Below, in pieces: positions 15,771 through 23,738 of a stretch of DNA of 32,006 nucleotides. Numbering within the stretch: the stretch's first letter is position 1; every line of letters starts with the position of its first letter. Source of the stretch: Gammaproteobacteria bacterium (GTDB taxonomy: Bacteria > Pseudomonadota > Gammaproteobacteria > Steroidobacterales > Steroidobacteraceae); contig DAHUXE010000120.1 of the NCBI GenBank assembly GCA_027307325.1, positions 1 through 32,006 on the forward strand, read 5' to 3'. Made by a program: the position numbers and the translations under genes. Below the pieces are notes generated by a model, which made no database searches, was not told the DNA's origin, and saw only the letters and a program-made list of their open reading frames with translations.

Positions 15771-17251
15771 TGACGAGTCTCCTTGGTGTTGTCCTGCCGG
15801 TTCCACCAGCCGCCGCCGAGCGCGTGGAACAGGGCGGCGGTATCCGCATAGCGCGCCGCTTCCGCCTGCACGCGGTTCTGCCGCGCCTGCAGGTAGACGC
15901 GCTCGGCATTCAGCAGCTGCAGATAGCTGATGCCGCCGACCTTGTATTGCAGCTTGGTCATGGTGAGAGTGTCCTGCGCGTCGGTTTCGGTGATCAGGTC
16001 CGCCTGCAGCGTGCGCGCGTCGGCATCCAGCGCCCGCAGCGTGTCGGCCACGTCCTGCAGCGCGGCGAGCACCGCCTGGCGGTATTCGGCCGTGGCGCGG
16101 TCGAGATCGGCGCGCGCGGCGCGCTTCAGTCCCCGCAGCTCGCCGCCGTGAAACAGCGGCTGCGTCAGCGAGCCGCCCACGTTCCAGGCGGCCGTGCCGG
16201 TCTTGAACAGATCGCTCGCGGTGATGGTCTCCGAGCCGATGGCGCCGGTGAGGTTCAACTGCGGGTACATGTTGGCCGTCGCCACGCCGAGCTGCGCCGT
16301 CGACTGGTGCAGCAGCGCCTCCGCCGCCTGCACGTCGGGGCGCTGGCGCACCAGCTTCGCCGGCACGCTGAGCGGCAGCTCGGCGGGGAGCGTGAGCTGA
16401 TCGAGGTTGAAGTCGGGGACCGTGGCGTCGTCGGGCGTGCGGCCGGCGAGCACCGCGAGACGGTGCTGCGCCTGCGCGAGCTGCTTCTCGAGCGCGGGCA
16501 GTTGCGCCTCGTTCTCGGCGACCTGGGTCTGCTGCGCGAGCAGGTCGGAGCGCGAGGCGGCGCCGGCGTCGAACTGCCGCTGTACGACTTTCAGCTGGTC
16601 GCGCTCGCTCGCGATGATGTCGGCGAGCGCCGCGGTCTGCGCATGGAGCGAGGCGATGCTGACGGCGGTCGTGACCACGTTGTCGGCGAGCGTGAGGCGC
16701 GCGGCTTCCAGCTCCCAGCGCTGGTAATCGGCCTGCGCGCGCAGCGCTTCCACCTGGCGCCGCGAGGCGCCGAAGAGATCGAGCCGGTAGGTCACGCCGA
16801 CCGAGGCGTCGAACAGGTTGAAGAGGAAGGAGCTGCCCGGCTGGCCGAAGGCGGCGCCCGGCGCCTTCTGCCGGGTGGCCGTGCCGGTCGCATCCACCGC
16901 CGGCAGCAGCAGTCCGCCGCGCTGTGCCTTGTAGGTCTCCGCGGCGCTGAGCAGCGTCGCCTGCGCCGCCTGTACGGTCGGGCTGTCGGCGAGCGCCTGG
17001 CGGACCAGCTCATCGAGCGCCGTGGAGTGAAACAGCGTCCACCAGTCCGCGGGAATGTCGCGCTCGGTGCTCCACGTCTGGGCAGTGCCGGTGGCGCCAG
17101 GCGCCGACACGGTGCCGCTGGGCTCGGGCGCGCGCGTGTAATGGCTGGTGGCCGGCGGGGGAGGTGCGCGGAAGTCGGGCCCGACCGCGCAGGCGGAAGT
17201 CCCCGCGGCCAGCAGCAGGGCGAGAGAGATTGTCCAGGCGCTCCGTGTCAT
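15767..17251 (-). CDS. NodT-type outer-membrane efflux lipoprotein (TolC-like channel)
   Basis: This 494-residue protein is the outer-membrane exit duct of the tripartite pump. The signal peptide ends in a lipobox-like GTSAC with the Cys followed by AVGPDFRAP, the usual start of NodT/OprM-type lipoproteins. Two outer-membrane-efflux repeats follow, with RLDLFGASRRQVEALRA and VGGSLTQPLFHGGELR marking equivalent positions. I use ATG 17251, which overlaps the tetR stop as ATGA and has GGGAG six bases upstream; ATG 17266 would add five residues. Its own stop overlaps the adaptor start. The arrangement implies that the three pump parts are made in fixed ratio from one mRNA. Confidence 0.92.
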   Translation of the reverse strand: MTRSAWTISLALLLAAGTSACAVGPDFRAPPPPATSHYTRAPEPSGTVSAPGATGTAQTWSTERDIPADWWTLFHSTALDELVRQALADSPTVQAAQATLLSAAETYKAQRGGLLLPAVDATGTATRQKAPGAAFGQPGSSFLFNLFDASVGVTYRLDLFGASRRQVEALRAQADYQRWELEAARLTLADNVVTTAVSIASLHAQTAALADIIASERDQLKVVQRQFDAGAASRSDLLAQQTQVAENEAQLPALEKQLAQAQHRLAVLAGRTPDDATVPDFNLDQLTLPAELPLSVPAKLVRQRPDVQAAEALLHQSTAQLGVATANMYPQLNLTGAIGSETITASDLFKTGTAAWNVGGSLTQPLFHGGELRGLKRAARADLDRATAEYRQAVLAALQDVADTLRALDADARTLQADLITETDAQDTLTMTKLQYKVGGISYLQLLNAERVYLQARQNRVQAEAARYADTAALFHALGGGWWNRQDNTKETRQ

Positions 17252-17865
17252 TGCGTGCTCCCGCATTGGTCGGCGGCCCGCAGCAGTGCCTTGGCGAGCC
17301 GGGAACGCTCCTGGGGGGTGTAGGGCGAGAGGTGCAGCAGCTCCGCGAGCAGCAGCCCCTGCACCGCGAGCAGCACCAGCGCACTGCCCTCGAAGCCACC
17401 CGGGAGCCTGGCGAATTCATCGAGGAGCTTGCGGTACTCGGCGCGGCAGACCGCCATGTGCTCCGGGTTGTCGGCGGAAGCGGCCAACATGGCGGCACCG
17501 ACCGCCGGACGCCCGGGGTGCAGCTCGAGGAGAACCCGCACCCGCTCGCTGAACAGATCGGCGCGCGAGGGCTTGGCGGCGCGGCGCGAGCTGCCGTTGC
17601 CGCGGCGCGCCGTTTTCGCGGTACGGCGCGCGAGCCGCCTCGACACCTCGGCGTCCACGTCCTGGAAATGCCGCGACAACATGCCCTCGAGCAGCGCTTC
17701 CTTGGAGGGAAAGTGATACAAGAGGCCACCCTTGCTGATGCCCGCCGACTTTGCCACGGCATCGAGGGTCAGGTGTGTTGCGCCCGACTCGACCACCACT
17801 CGCTCTGCCGCATCGAGCAGCCGGTCGCGCGCGGGACGCAGCGGGATGGGTTGACGGAAATACAT
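17248..17865 (-). CDS. TetR-family repressor of the efflux operon
   Basis: The protein (205 residues from ATG 17865) has the TetR DNA-binding domain at its N-terminus: RDRLLDAAERVVVESG, then a helix-turn-helix with LDAVAKSAGISKGGLLYHFPSKEAL (about 34-58). The remainder is a helical ligand-binding domain that I cannot assign to a ligand, with a basic linker (about 85-105) rich in Arg and Ala. In-frame extension to 17997 would run through the promoter palindromes and adds no domain, so it is rejected. No strong ribosome site precedes the ATG. Being the first gene of its own efflux operon and coupled to the next by ATGA, it most likely represses the whole unit until the pump substrate binds. Confidence 0.9.
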   Translation of the reverse strand: MYFRQPIPLRPARDRLLDAAERVVVESGATHLTLDAVAKSAGISKGGLLYHFPSKEALLEGMLSRHFQDVDAEVSRRLARRTAKTARRGNGSSRRAAKPSRADLFSERVRVLLELHPGRPAVGAAMLAASADNPEHMAVCRAEYRKLLDEFARLPGGFEGSALVLLAVQGLLLAELLHLSPYTPQERSRLAKALLRAADQCGSTQ

Positions 17866-17934
17866 ACAGTGACGAGTGCCGCCGCGTGCTGTACGCGGAC
17901 AATCCCCTGGAATCCAAGCAAGGCGGCAGACCAT

Positions 17935-17997
17935 ACCGTCTGGACGGTTTAGAGGCCATCTCCCGATCGGGATAGAGTTACCACCGACGTTTGGCAA
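17935..17997 (-). promoter_or_regulatory. Putative promoter/operator region of the tetR-efflux operon
   Basis: On the minus strand TTGCCA (17992-17997) and TATCCC (17969-17974) are spaced by 17 bases, a weak sigma70-like pair. A perfect 12-bp palindrome TCCCGATCGGGA (17961-17972) overlaps the -10, and a second one, ACCGTC-TG-GACGGT (17935-17948), lies just downstream. Either is placed as a TetR operator should be. The TetR start is about 70 bases further on. Confidence 0.4.
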
Positions 17998-17998
17998 C

Positions 17999-18014
17999 GA
18001 CGCCGACCGGCGTC
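17999..18014 (-). terminator. Short hairpin downstream of the LysR gene
   Basis: GACGCC (17999-18004) and GGCGTC (18009-18014) form a perfect stem with a four-base loop, 24-40 bases past the LysR stop on the minus strand. No T-run follows, so intrinsic termination is doubtful. Confidence 0.25.
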
Positions 18015-18037
18015 ACCGGCCAAGGTGCGGCGCGAGC

Positions 18038-18964
18038 TTAGGGGCGCGGAAAGGCCGCCGCCATCTCGCGCAGCCAGGCGAGGAGCTGCTGCACCTTCGG
18101 CATGGTGACGTACATTTCCGGGCACACGAAGTAATACGCGCGCGGACAGGGCACGGTGCGCTCGCTCGCCCGCACGATGCGCCCGGATGCCAGATCCTGC
18201 GCCGCGAGCGACCAGCGCGTCAGGGCGAGGCCGATTCCCTGCTCGGCACCGGCGAGCACGGTGAGCGAGTCGTCGAAGGCGGTGCCGCGCTCCTGCCAGC
18301 CGGGCCCGCTACCCGGGTCCAGCCATAACGTCCACTCTTCGTCGGATGAATGCAGCAGCGGGAAGCGCTTGAGATCCGCGGCGTCGCGCAACGGACCGTG
18401 TTTCGCCAGCAGCTCAGGCGTGCACACGGGCAGGAACCACTCGTCCATGAGCTTCTCGTTGTAGAGCCCCGCGCTCGGGCCGGTGCTCATGCGCAGCGCT
18501 GCGTGAAAGTCGCTGCTCGCGAAGTCGACGGGCGTGCGCGAGGTGTGGATGCTGAGCTCGATCTCCGGGTGCCGGTCGTGAAACTGCGGCAGGCGCGGCA
18601 ACAGCCACTTCTGCAGGAAAGAGGCGATCGTGCTGATGCTGAGCGCACCGCTCAGGCGGTCCTGCCGCAGCTGTCGCATCGACTGTTGCAGCGTGCCGAG
18701 TCCGCGCCGTACTCCCGGGAGCAGCAGCTCGCCTTCGGTCGAGAGGGTGATGCTGCGTCCCTGGCGCCGGAAGAGCGGCACGCGCAGGTACTGCTCGAGC
18801 GCGCGTATCTGCATGCTGACCGCCGCCGGCGTGACATGCAGCGCTTCCGCCGCTTCCGTGAAGCTCAGGTGCGAGGCGACGCTCTCGAAGACGCGCAGCC
18901 CGTTCAAGGGCAGCCTGTCGAATCCCGGTAATCGTTTAGTTTTTCTTAACGTTCGCTTAGGCAT
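18038..18964 (-). CDS. LysR-family transcriptional regulator (GcvA-like)
   Basis: This 308-residue regulator has an N-terminal winged helix-turn-helix (about residues 18-77: LNGLRVFESVASHLSFTEAA, then HVTPAAVSMQIRALE and LRVPLFRRQGRSITLS). A type-2 periplasmic-binding-like effector domain follows. The pattern RLPLNGLRVFE and the VTPAAVS recognition helix resemble GcvA/AmpR-like members. ATG 18964 gives an unusual basic N-terminal tail (MPKRTLRKTK) encoded by an AT-rich patch (about 18930-18960), so the true start is uncertain. A GTG at 18997 is also open but falls in the divergent leader. It is divergent from the 45-residue peptide and oxidoreductase genes and is likely to control them, as LysR genes often do. 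Confidence 0.9.
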   Translation of the reverse strand: MPKRTLRKTKRLPGFDRLPLNGLRVFESVASHLSFTEAAEALHVTPAAVSMQIRALEQYLRVPLFRRQGRSITLSTEGELLLPGVRRGLGTLQQSMRQLRQDRLSGALSISTIASFLQKWLLPRLPQFHDRHPEIELSIHTSRTPVDFASSDFHAALRMSTGPSAGLYNEKLMDEWFLPVCTPELLAKHGPLRDAADLKRFPLLHSSDEEWTLWLDPGSGPGWQERGTAFDDSLTVLAGAEQGIGLALTRWSLAAQDLASGRIVRASERTVPCPRAYYFVCPEMYVTMPKVQQLLAWLREMAAAFPRP

Positions 18965-19026
18965 TGCGTTTGCTGCTTGTCCGCCTCCCGCCGACACTGT
19001 GCGCCATCAAGCAGGAGGTGTTTTTT

Positions 19027-19164
19027 ATGAAAACCAGCAACTTAGTAAGCCTGATCATAGCACTCGTCATCACGACGGGAGGGTTCGCAGGAATCAATTA
19101 TCTCTTTACCCAGGCGGGGAACGGGAGTGAGCGGTCGCCGGCCGCGCTGACGATGCGCTCCTGA
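19027..19164 (+). CDS. 45-residue membrane or exported peptide, unknown function
   Basis: A small gene with a very strong ribosome site (AGGAGG at 19013-19018, eight bases before ATG 19027). The product is a Lys-bearing N-terminus, one hydrophobic segment (about residues 6-27, LVSLIIALVITTGGFAGINY), then a short polar tail (QAGNGSERSPAALTMRS). It may be a single-pass membrane peptide with the tail in the periplasm. I do not recognise it. Its TGA overlaps the AGGAGG of the next gene by one base, so translation of the two is probably coupled. It is divergent from the LysR regulator. Longer in-frame readings upstream cross the LysR start and are not credible. Confidence 0.65.
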   Translation: MKTSNLVSLIIALVITTGGFAGINYLFTQAGNGSERSPAALTMRS

Positions 19165-19175
19165 GGAGGCCCGCC

Positions 19176-19976
19176 ATGGCTGTTCACGCCGAGATCGAGT
19201 TTCTGGTGCCGGGGAACGGACGCCCCTTCACCTACGCGCACGAGGCCCCTCCCGGGGCCGAGCCGGAAACCGCGCGCTTCGTGGGTCATGCAGTCGAGAT
19301 CCGCGACGTCCGCGCCGGTGAGCCGCTGCGGCTCGATGACCACGGCGGGGCGCTCGGGCACTGGCCGAGCGAGCTGCGGCGCTTCGATGACGACGCGCAG
19401 CTGCGCGCGCGCTACTACCCCGAGAGCGCCGGGATCATCGGGGCCGCGCTCGGCGCCGACCGCGTCGTGGTGTTCGATCACAACGTCCGCCGCGGCGGCG
19501 CAGGTGGTCCCGAGGCGCACGCGCACGCCGTGGGCCGGCCGGTACGCCACGCGCATACCGATTACACGCCGGGCTCGGCGCTGCAGCGCCTGCGACACGA
19601 GCTCGGGCCGGACGCGCAGGCGGGACTCTCGCGCTTCGTGCTGGTGAACCTGTGGCGGCCGATCCGCGGCCCGGTGCGGGATGCGCCGCTCGCGCTGTGT
19701 GACGGAGCGAGCGTTGCGCCGCAGGCCCTGCACGCCGTCGAGCTGCGCTACCGGGAGCGTAGCGGAGAGATCTATTACCTCGTGCACGAGCCCCGGCAGC
19801 GCTGGTACTTCGCCTCCGACATGGCGGTCGATGAAGCGTGGCTCTTCAAGAACTTCGATTCGGCGCCTCCGGGCCCGGGCCGCGCCGCACCGCACAGCGC
19901 GTTCACCGATCCGCGCCATGCGCACGTGGCGCCGCGCGAGAGCATCGAGGTGCGTGCGCTCGCGATCTTCCGCTGA
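19176..19976 (+). CDS. CmcJ/NvfI-family oxidoreductase
   Basis: This 266-residue cytoplasmic protein resembles the CmcJ/NvfI/AsaB-type family found in fungal and bacterial secondary metabolism, whose better-known members are Fe(II)/2-oxoglutarate-dependent oxygenases or hydroxylases/desaturases. Family landmarks seen are VFDHNVR (99-105), RHAHTDYTP (124-132) with a His127-x-Asp129 pair suited to iron binding, NLWRPIRGPV (158-167), VHEPRQRWYF (203-212) with a candidate distal His204, and FKNFDS (224-229). The ATG at 19176 has AGGAGG six bases upstream. It follows the 45-residue peptide with coupled translation and faces the divergent LysR gene, suggesting an inducible small-molecule-modifying step. 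The substrate is unknown. The family assignment is from motif memory; the iron ligands are inferred. Confidence 0.75.
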   Translation: MAVHAEIEFLVPGNGRPFTYAHEAPPGAEPETARFVGHAVEIRDVRAGEPLRLDDHGGALGHWPSELRRFDDDAQLRARYYPESAGIIGAALGADRVVVFDHNVRRGGAGGPEAHAHAVGRPVRHAHTDYTPGSALQRLRHELGPDAQAGLSRFVLVNLWRPIRGPVRDAPLALCDGASVAPQALHAVELRYRERSGEIYYLVHEPRQRWYFASDMAVDEAWLFKNFDSAPPGPGRAAPHSAFTDPRHAHVAPRESIEVRALAIFR

Positions 19977-19988
19977 GCGCTCCTGCCG

Positions 19989-22646
19989 CTATTGCGGCGC
20001 CGGTCCCTCGCTCACGCGCACCAGATCGGCGGGGCGAAGCCATTTGCGGAACGCGGCCTGCACGGCGGCCGGCTCGAGCTCCACATAGTGGCGGGCGGCG
20101 TTCGTCGGCTCATCGAGCGGCAGACCTGCGTCGCGCCGTCCCAGCATGCCGCGGGCAATCTCCCCGACGCCGGACTCCGAGAGCGGCAGCTGCCGCAGCA
20201 GGTACGCCTTGACCCGCGTCAGCTCGTCGGCGCCGACCGGCGTGTCCTGCATGGTGGTGAGCTCGCGCGCCACCATGGCGGCGGCCTTGACCACGTTCTG
20301 CGGGTCGCTCGCGTATTCGACCAGATAAACGCTGCGCGTGCGGCCCGCCTGCAGCACCGACTCGACCCCGTACACCAGGCCGGCGTTCTTGCGCAGGTCG
20401 ACGCTGAGACGCGTCGAGTAGAAGCTGCCGCCGAGCACCGCGTTGCCGAGCGCGAGCGGGTAGTAGTCGGGATCGGTGCGCGTCAGGGCGAGGTTCTGCG
20501 CCAGCACCACCCGGTCCTGCACGCGGCTCGCGTCCGGCACCGCGATCACTCCGGCGTGATTCGGCGGCACGGCAGGCAGCTCGATGGGTGGCGGCGGGCC
20601 GCTCGCACTCCAGGCGCCGAAATAGCGGGCGACGGCCGCGGCGGCGGACTCGGGCGTGACCTTGCCGATGATGACGATGGTCGCGAGATCCGGGCGGAAC
20701 ACCTTCTGGTAGTAGGCCCGCACGGCGGCGTCGGTGAGCGAGCGCACTGACTCGGGCGTCGCATTGCGCAGGCTCGGGTCGTCGGCCGGAAAGAGCGCCG
20801 CACGCAGCGAGTGCTGGGTGAGGAATCCCGGGCTCACGTTGCGGGCGGCCACGCCCTGCGCGACCTGGCCGCGGATCACCTCGAGTGCGGCGGACGGCAG
20901 CGCCGGATGCAGCTCGTTGTCGGCGAGCAGCTCGAGGGCCCGGTCGAAATTCTCCGCGAGCGACTGCACCGAGAAGTCGGTGCCGGCGTGCTCGCGCGCG
21001 CCGATCGCATCGAGGGCGCGCTGAAAGCCGAGCCGGTCGAGCTGCTCGCTGCCGTAGGGCAGCAGCCGCTCGAGCACCTGGCTCACGCCCTCCGCACCGG
21101 CGGGCTCCTCGGTTTCAGGACGGTTACGGATGTGGCCGAAGACGCTCACCGTGTCGCTGACGTCCTCGCTCTGCACGATCAGCGTGAGCCCGTTCGGCAG
21201 CGTGCTGACGATTGGATGCAGCGTCGAGGGCGGCACTGCGAGGCGCGCGAGCGCCTTGGCAGCCCACGGGGGGAGCGCGGTCGCATGTGCCTCCCCGAGC
21301 GTGATCGCTTCGTGCCCGCCGAAGCCGCCGCCTCCCGGCACCGGCCGGCCGGAGCCGTGCGGCAGCATCATTCCGGTGACGGCGTGGCTCAGGTCGAGGT
21401 ACTGACGTGCCACGCGATTCACGTCCGCGACGGTCACCCTCTCGATGCGCTTCAGGTCATCGTCGGGGGACTCGAGCCCGAAGACCGCGACCGCATCCGA
21501 CCAGACCGCGGCGAGCTCGCCGATCGAGTTGCGCTGCAGCTGCGCTTCGCTCCGTTCCTGGAGCTTGGCGGCCTCCACCAGCTCCGCGGGCACGCCGTCG
21601 CGTGCGACGCGCGCGAGGATCGCGCGCACCTCGCTCTCGAGCGCGTGGCGGTCGCTGCCCGCGGTGAAGGAAACCACGGCATAGGCAACCCCGGCGGCAG
21701 GCAGGGGGTCGAGGGCGAATTCGGCCGCGAGCGCTTTGCCCTGCGGTACGAGCCCGTAGAGATCGAAGCGCCGATTGCTCAGCACGTCCGCGAGCACCTC
21801 GAGGGCCGCGAAGTCCCCGGAGCGCGGACCGGGAGTGCGCAGCGCAATCATCAAGGTGCCGCTCGGCCGGTCGGTGTTCACGGTGAACGAGCCCGGTGCG
21901 ATCGTCCGCAGGCGCACCGCCGGGTGCAGCGGCAGCTGCTTCGCACGGATGTCGCCGAACAGGCTCTTCACCTCGCTGAGCGCCCCTTGCGGGTCGACGT
22001 CGCCGGCGATCACCAGGATGGCGTTGTTGGGTGCGTACCATGTCTCATGAAAGTGCTGCAGCATCGCGGCGGTGGTCTTGTCGAACGAGGGCCGCGTGCC
22101 GAGCGCATCGTGCGCATAAGGCGTACCGGCGAACAGGCGTGCGCGCAGCTTCGAGTACAGCACATAGCCGGGCTCGGACAGGTCCTGCGCGACCTCCTGC
22201 TCGATCGCGCCGCGCTCCTGGCTCCATTCCTTCGCCGTGTTGAGCGCTGCGCGCATGCGCAGCGACTCGATGTGCAGCGCCACGTCGAGATCCTCGGCGG
22301 GAACGGTAAACAGGTACTGCGTCAGCCCTTCGCGCGTGTCGGCGTTGAAGTCGCCGCCGAGAACGCTGCCGATGTCGGCGAGCTGATCGGCGGTGAGCCC
22401 GGGGCTGCCGCGGAACATCATGTGCTCCTCGGCGTGCGCGGTTCCCGGAAAGCCCACCGGCGCCTCATCCGACCCGACCAGGTAGTTGACGGAGGTGGTG
22501 ACCACGGGCGCGAGCGGGTTGCGCACCACGATGACCCGCAAGCCGTTGGCGAGCGTGGCGCGCAGCACTTCGCCATCGGCTGCGGTGGCGGCGCAGGGCG
22601 CGGCTACGGCCGCCAGGGCGAGCGAGGCGATCAATAGGGGCCGCAT
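19989..22646 (-). CDS. M16-family zinc metallopeptidase, periplasmic (pitrilysin/insulinase type)
   Basis: The protein has 885 residues from ATG 22646, where a signal peptide begins (MRPLLIASLALAAVAA, cleavage probably near ATA|AD at 21-23). Longer frames upstream give a charged extension before the signal and are rejected. The inverted zinc motif HxxEH is His71-Ala-Glu-Glu-His75, within GTAHAEEHMMFRG, and the third ligand should be a Glu in the ERGAIEQEV segment about 70-80 residues later. The second M16 half (from about residue 450) lacks an HxxEH and is presumably structural, with the usual R/Y-containing FYSTRLSVDLRKNAGLVYGV near its end. One chain thus holds both halves, unlike the split PqqL/PqqF-like or MPP pairs. 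It probably degrades peptides in the periplasm. It is convergent with the oxidoreductase gene, 12 bases apart. Confidence 0.9.
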   Translation of the reverse strand: MRPLLIASLALAAVAAPCAATAADGEVLRATLANGLRVIVVRNPLAPVVTTSVNYLVGSDEAPVGFPGTAHAEEHMMFRGSPGLTADQLADIGSVLGGDFNADTREGLTQYLFTVPAEDLDVALHIESLRMRAALNTAKEWSQERGAIEQEVAQDLSEPGYVLYSKLRARLFAGTPYAHDALGTRPSFDKTTAAMLQHFHETWYAPNNAILVIAGDVDPQGALSEVKSLFGDIRAKQLPLHPAVRLRTIAPGSFTVNTDRPSGTLMIALRTPGPRSGDFAALEVLADVLSNRRFDLYGLVPQGKALAAEFALDPLPAAGVAYAVVSFTAGSDRHALESEVRAILARVARDGVPAELVEAAKLQERSEAQLQRNSIGELAAVWSDAVAVFGLESPDDDLKRIERVTVADVNRVARQYLDLSHAVTGMMLPHGSGRPVPGGGGFGGHEAITLGEAHATALPPWAAKALARLAVPPSTLHPIVSTLPNGLTLIVQSEDVSDTVSVFGHIRNRPETEEPAGAEGVSQVLERLLPYGSEQLDRLGFQRALDAIGAREHAGTDFSVQSLAENFDRALELLADNELHPALPSAALEVIRGQVAQGVAARNVSPGFLTQHSLRAALFPADDPSLRNATPESVRSLTDAAVRAYYQKVFRPDLATIVIIGKVTPESAAAAVARYFGAWSASGPPPPIELPAVPPNHAGVIAVPDASRVQDRVVLAQNLALTRTDPDYYPLALGNAVLGGSFYSTRLSVDLRKNAGLVYGVESVLQAGRTRSVYLVEYASDPQNVVKAAAMVARELTTMQDTPVGADELTRVKAYLLRQLPLSESGVGEIARGMLGRRDAGLPLDEPTNAARHYVELEPAAVQAAFRKWLRPADLVRVSEGPAPQ

Positions 22647-22853
22647 CGTGCATTCTTCCGGTTGGCGGGGGGTGCGCAGTATAGCGAAGCGCGCCCGGCA
22701 CGAGACCGGAGCGCGGCTGCCATCTTCTGCCACAAACCATCCCGTCCGCTGACGCCTTTGCATCATGGGCGCCGCCCGCGCGTGCGCTGAACTGTCTCTC
22801 GTACCGGACCGCTGCGGTTGCGGTCGACCGATCCATCAACGAGAGGAGGCAAC

Positions 22854-23639
22854 ATGATTACGCGGAACTCAGGACACATCTGCTGCGGGCTCGCGGCCGC
22901 GGCCTGCCTTGCCGGGACACCCGCCTGGGCAGGAACTGCCGAGGGACCCGACGCCAGCGCGAACGCCAAGGCGGAGGACATCGGCGCCATCACGGGGCTG
23001 GCGGTGGGCGCGGCCGCTGCGGGGCCGATCGGCGCCGTGATCGGCGTGGCCGCCGGCGGCCTCATGGGCGGTCGCTATCACCGCGAGAAGCAGGCCGCGA
23101 GGCAGCTGAGCACGGACCTCGGCAAGAGCGAGGCCGAGCGTGCACGGCTCGAGGCGAACGTCACCGAGCTCGACGGCTCGCTCGCGCAGTCGCGCTCCCA
23201 TGGCGCGCAGCTCGAGCACACGCTGGCCGCCGTCGATTCCGTCGGCATGGACGTCAGCTTCCGCACCGATGACACCTCGATCAGGGCCGAGGACATGGGG
23301 CCGCTGCTGAAGCTCGGCGCGCTGGCCGCGGACGTCCCCGGCGCGACGCTGCGTGTCGCGGGATTTGCCGACCCGCGCGGGGCCGCGGCTTACAACGAGG
23401 CCCTGTCGCAGCGCCGCGCCGAGGCGGTGGCCGCGGCCCTGGTCTGCGGCGGCATGGCGCGCACGCGGCTCATCGTCGAAGCCCACGGCGCGGGCGAGGC
23501 TACCAGTGCGACCGGCGACCTCGACGCCTACGCGCTCGACCGGCGGGTCACGGTGCGTCTCGAGCGCGCCACTTCCGCGCCGGCGGTGAGTGCGGCGACC
23601 GCCACGAGCCGCGGACCGCTTCGCGGAACCGGCCCGTGA
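22854..23639 (+). CDS. Glycine-zipper OmpA-like envelope protein
   Basis: This 261-residue exported protein has a signal peptide (to AWA|G at 26). A glycine-zipper hydrophobic segment follows (about 43-73, ITGLAVGAAAAGPIGAVIGV), then a charged coiled-coil (about 75-128), then an OmpA-like domain (about 131-235). The latter keeps the peptidoglycan-binding pattern: DVSFRTD, VAGFADPRGAAAYNEALSQRRAEAV with the key Asp173 and the Arg pair. Proteins of this layout (PdsO-type) are known next to the proteobacterial sortase, but no sortase or LPXTG protein is visible here. A tether between outer membrane and cell wall is the likely role. The ATG has AGGAGG in front. The divergent M16 gene starts 207 bases away; that gap holds a small GACCGC/GCGGTC hairpin at 22807-22825 and no clear promoter. 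Confidence 0.82.
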   Translation: MITRNSGHICCGLAAAACLAGTPAWAGTAEGPDASANAKAEDIGAITGLAVGAAAAGPIGAVIGVAAGGLMGGRYHREKQAARQLSTDLGKSEAERARLEANVTELDGSLAQSRSHGAQLEHTLAAVDSVGMDVSFRTDDTSIRAEDMGPLLKLGALAADVPGATLRVAGFADPRGAAAYNEALSQRRAEAVAAALVCGGMARTRLIVEAHGAGEATSATGDLDAYALDRRVTVRLERATSAPAVSAATATSRGPLRGTGP

Positions 23640-23660
23640 GGGTTGCGGGCTTCAGTCCAG

Positions 23661-23692
23661 GTGCGCCGCGGACGCTCGCGTCCGCGGCGTAC
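23661..23692 (+). terminator. Strong stem-loop after the OmpA-like gene
   Basis: CGCCGCGGACG (23664-23674) and CGTCCGCGGCG (23679-23689) form a perfect 11-bp stem with a CTCG loop. With one wobble it extends to 14 pairs (23661-23692). It lies 22 bases past the OmpA-like stop and before the cupin ATG. Only a short CTT follows, so termination may depend on Rho or be partial. Confidence 0.5.
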
Positions 23693-23738
23693 CTTCGCGC
23701 TAGAATCTCCTGCTCCCCTGCACCTGCGCGGCGCCCAC

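Noticed and set aside
17866-17997. N-terminal extension of the TetR protein
   Set aside because: It runs through both palindromes and the putative promoter and adds no TetR-like sequence; the ATG at 17865 starts right before the known fold.
20811-22637. 608-codon frame opposite the M16 peptidase
   Set aside because: Shadow of the peptidase gene; composition artefact.
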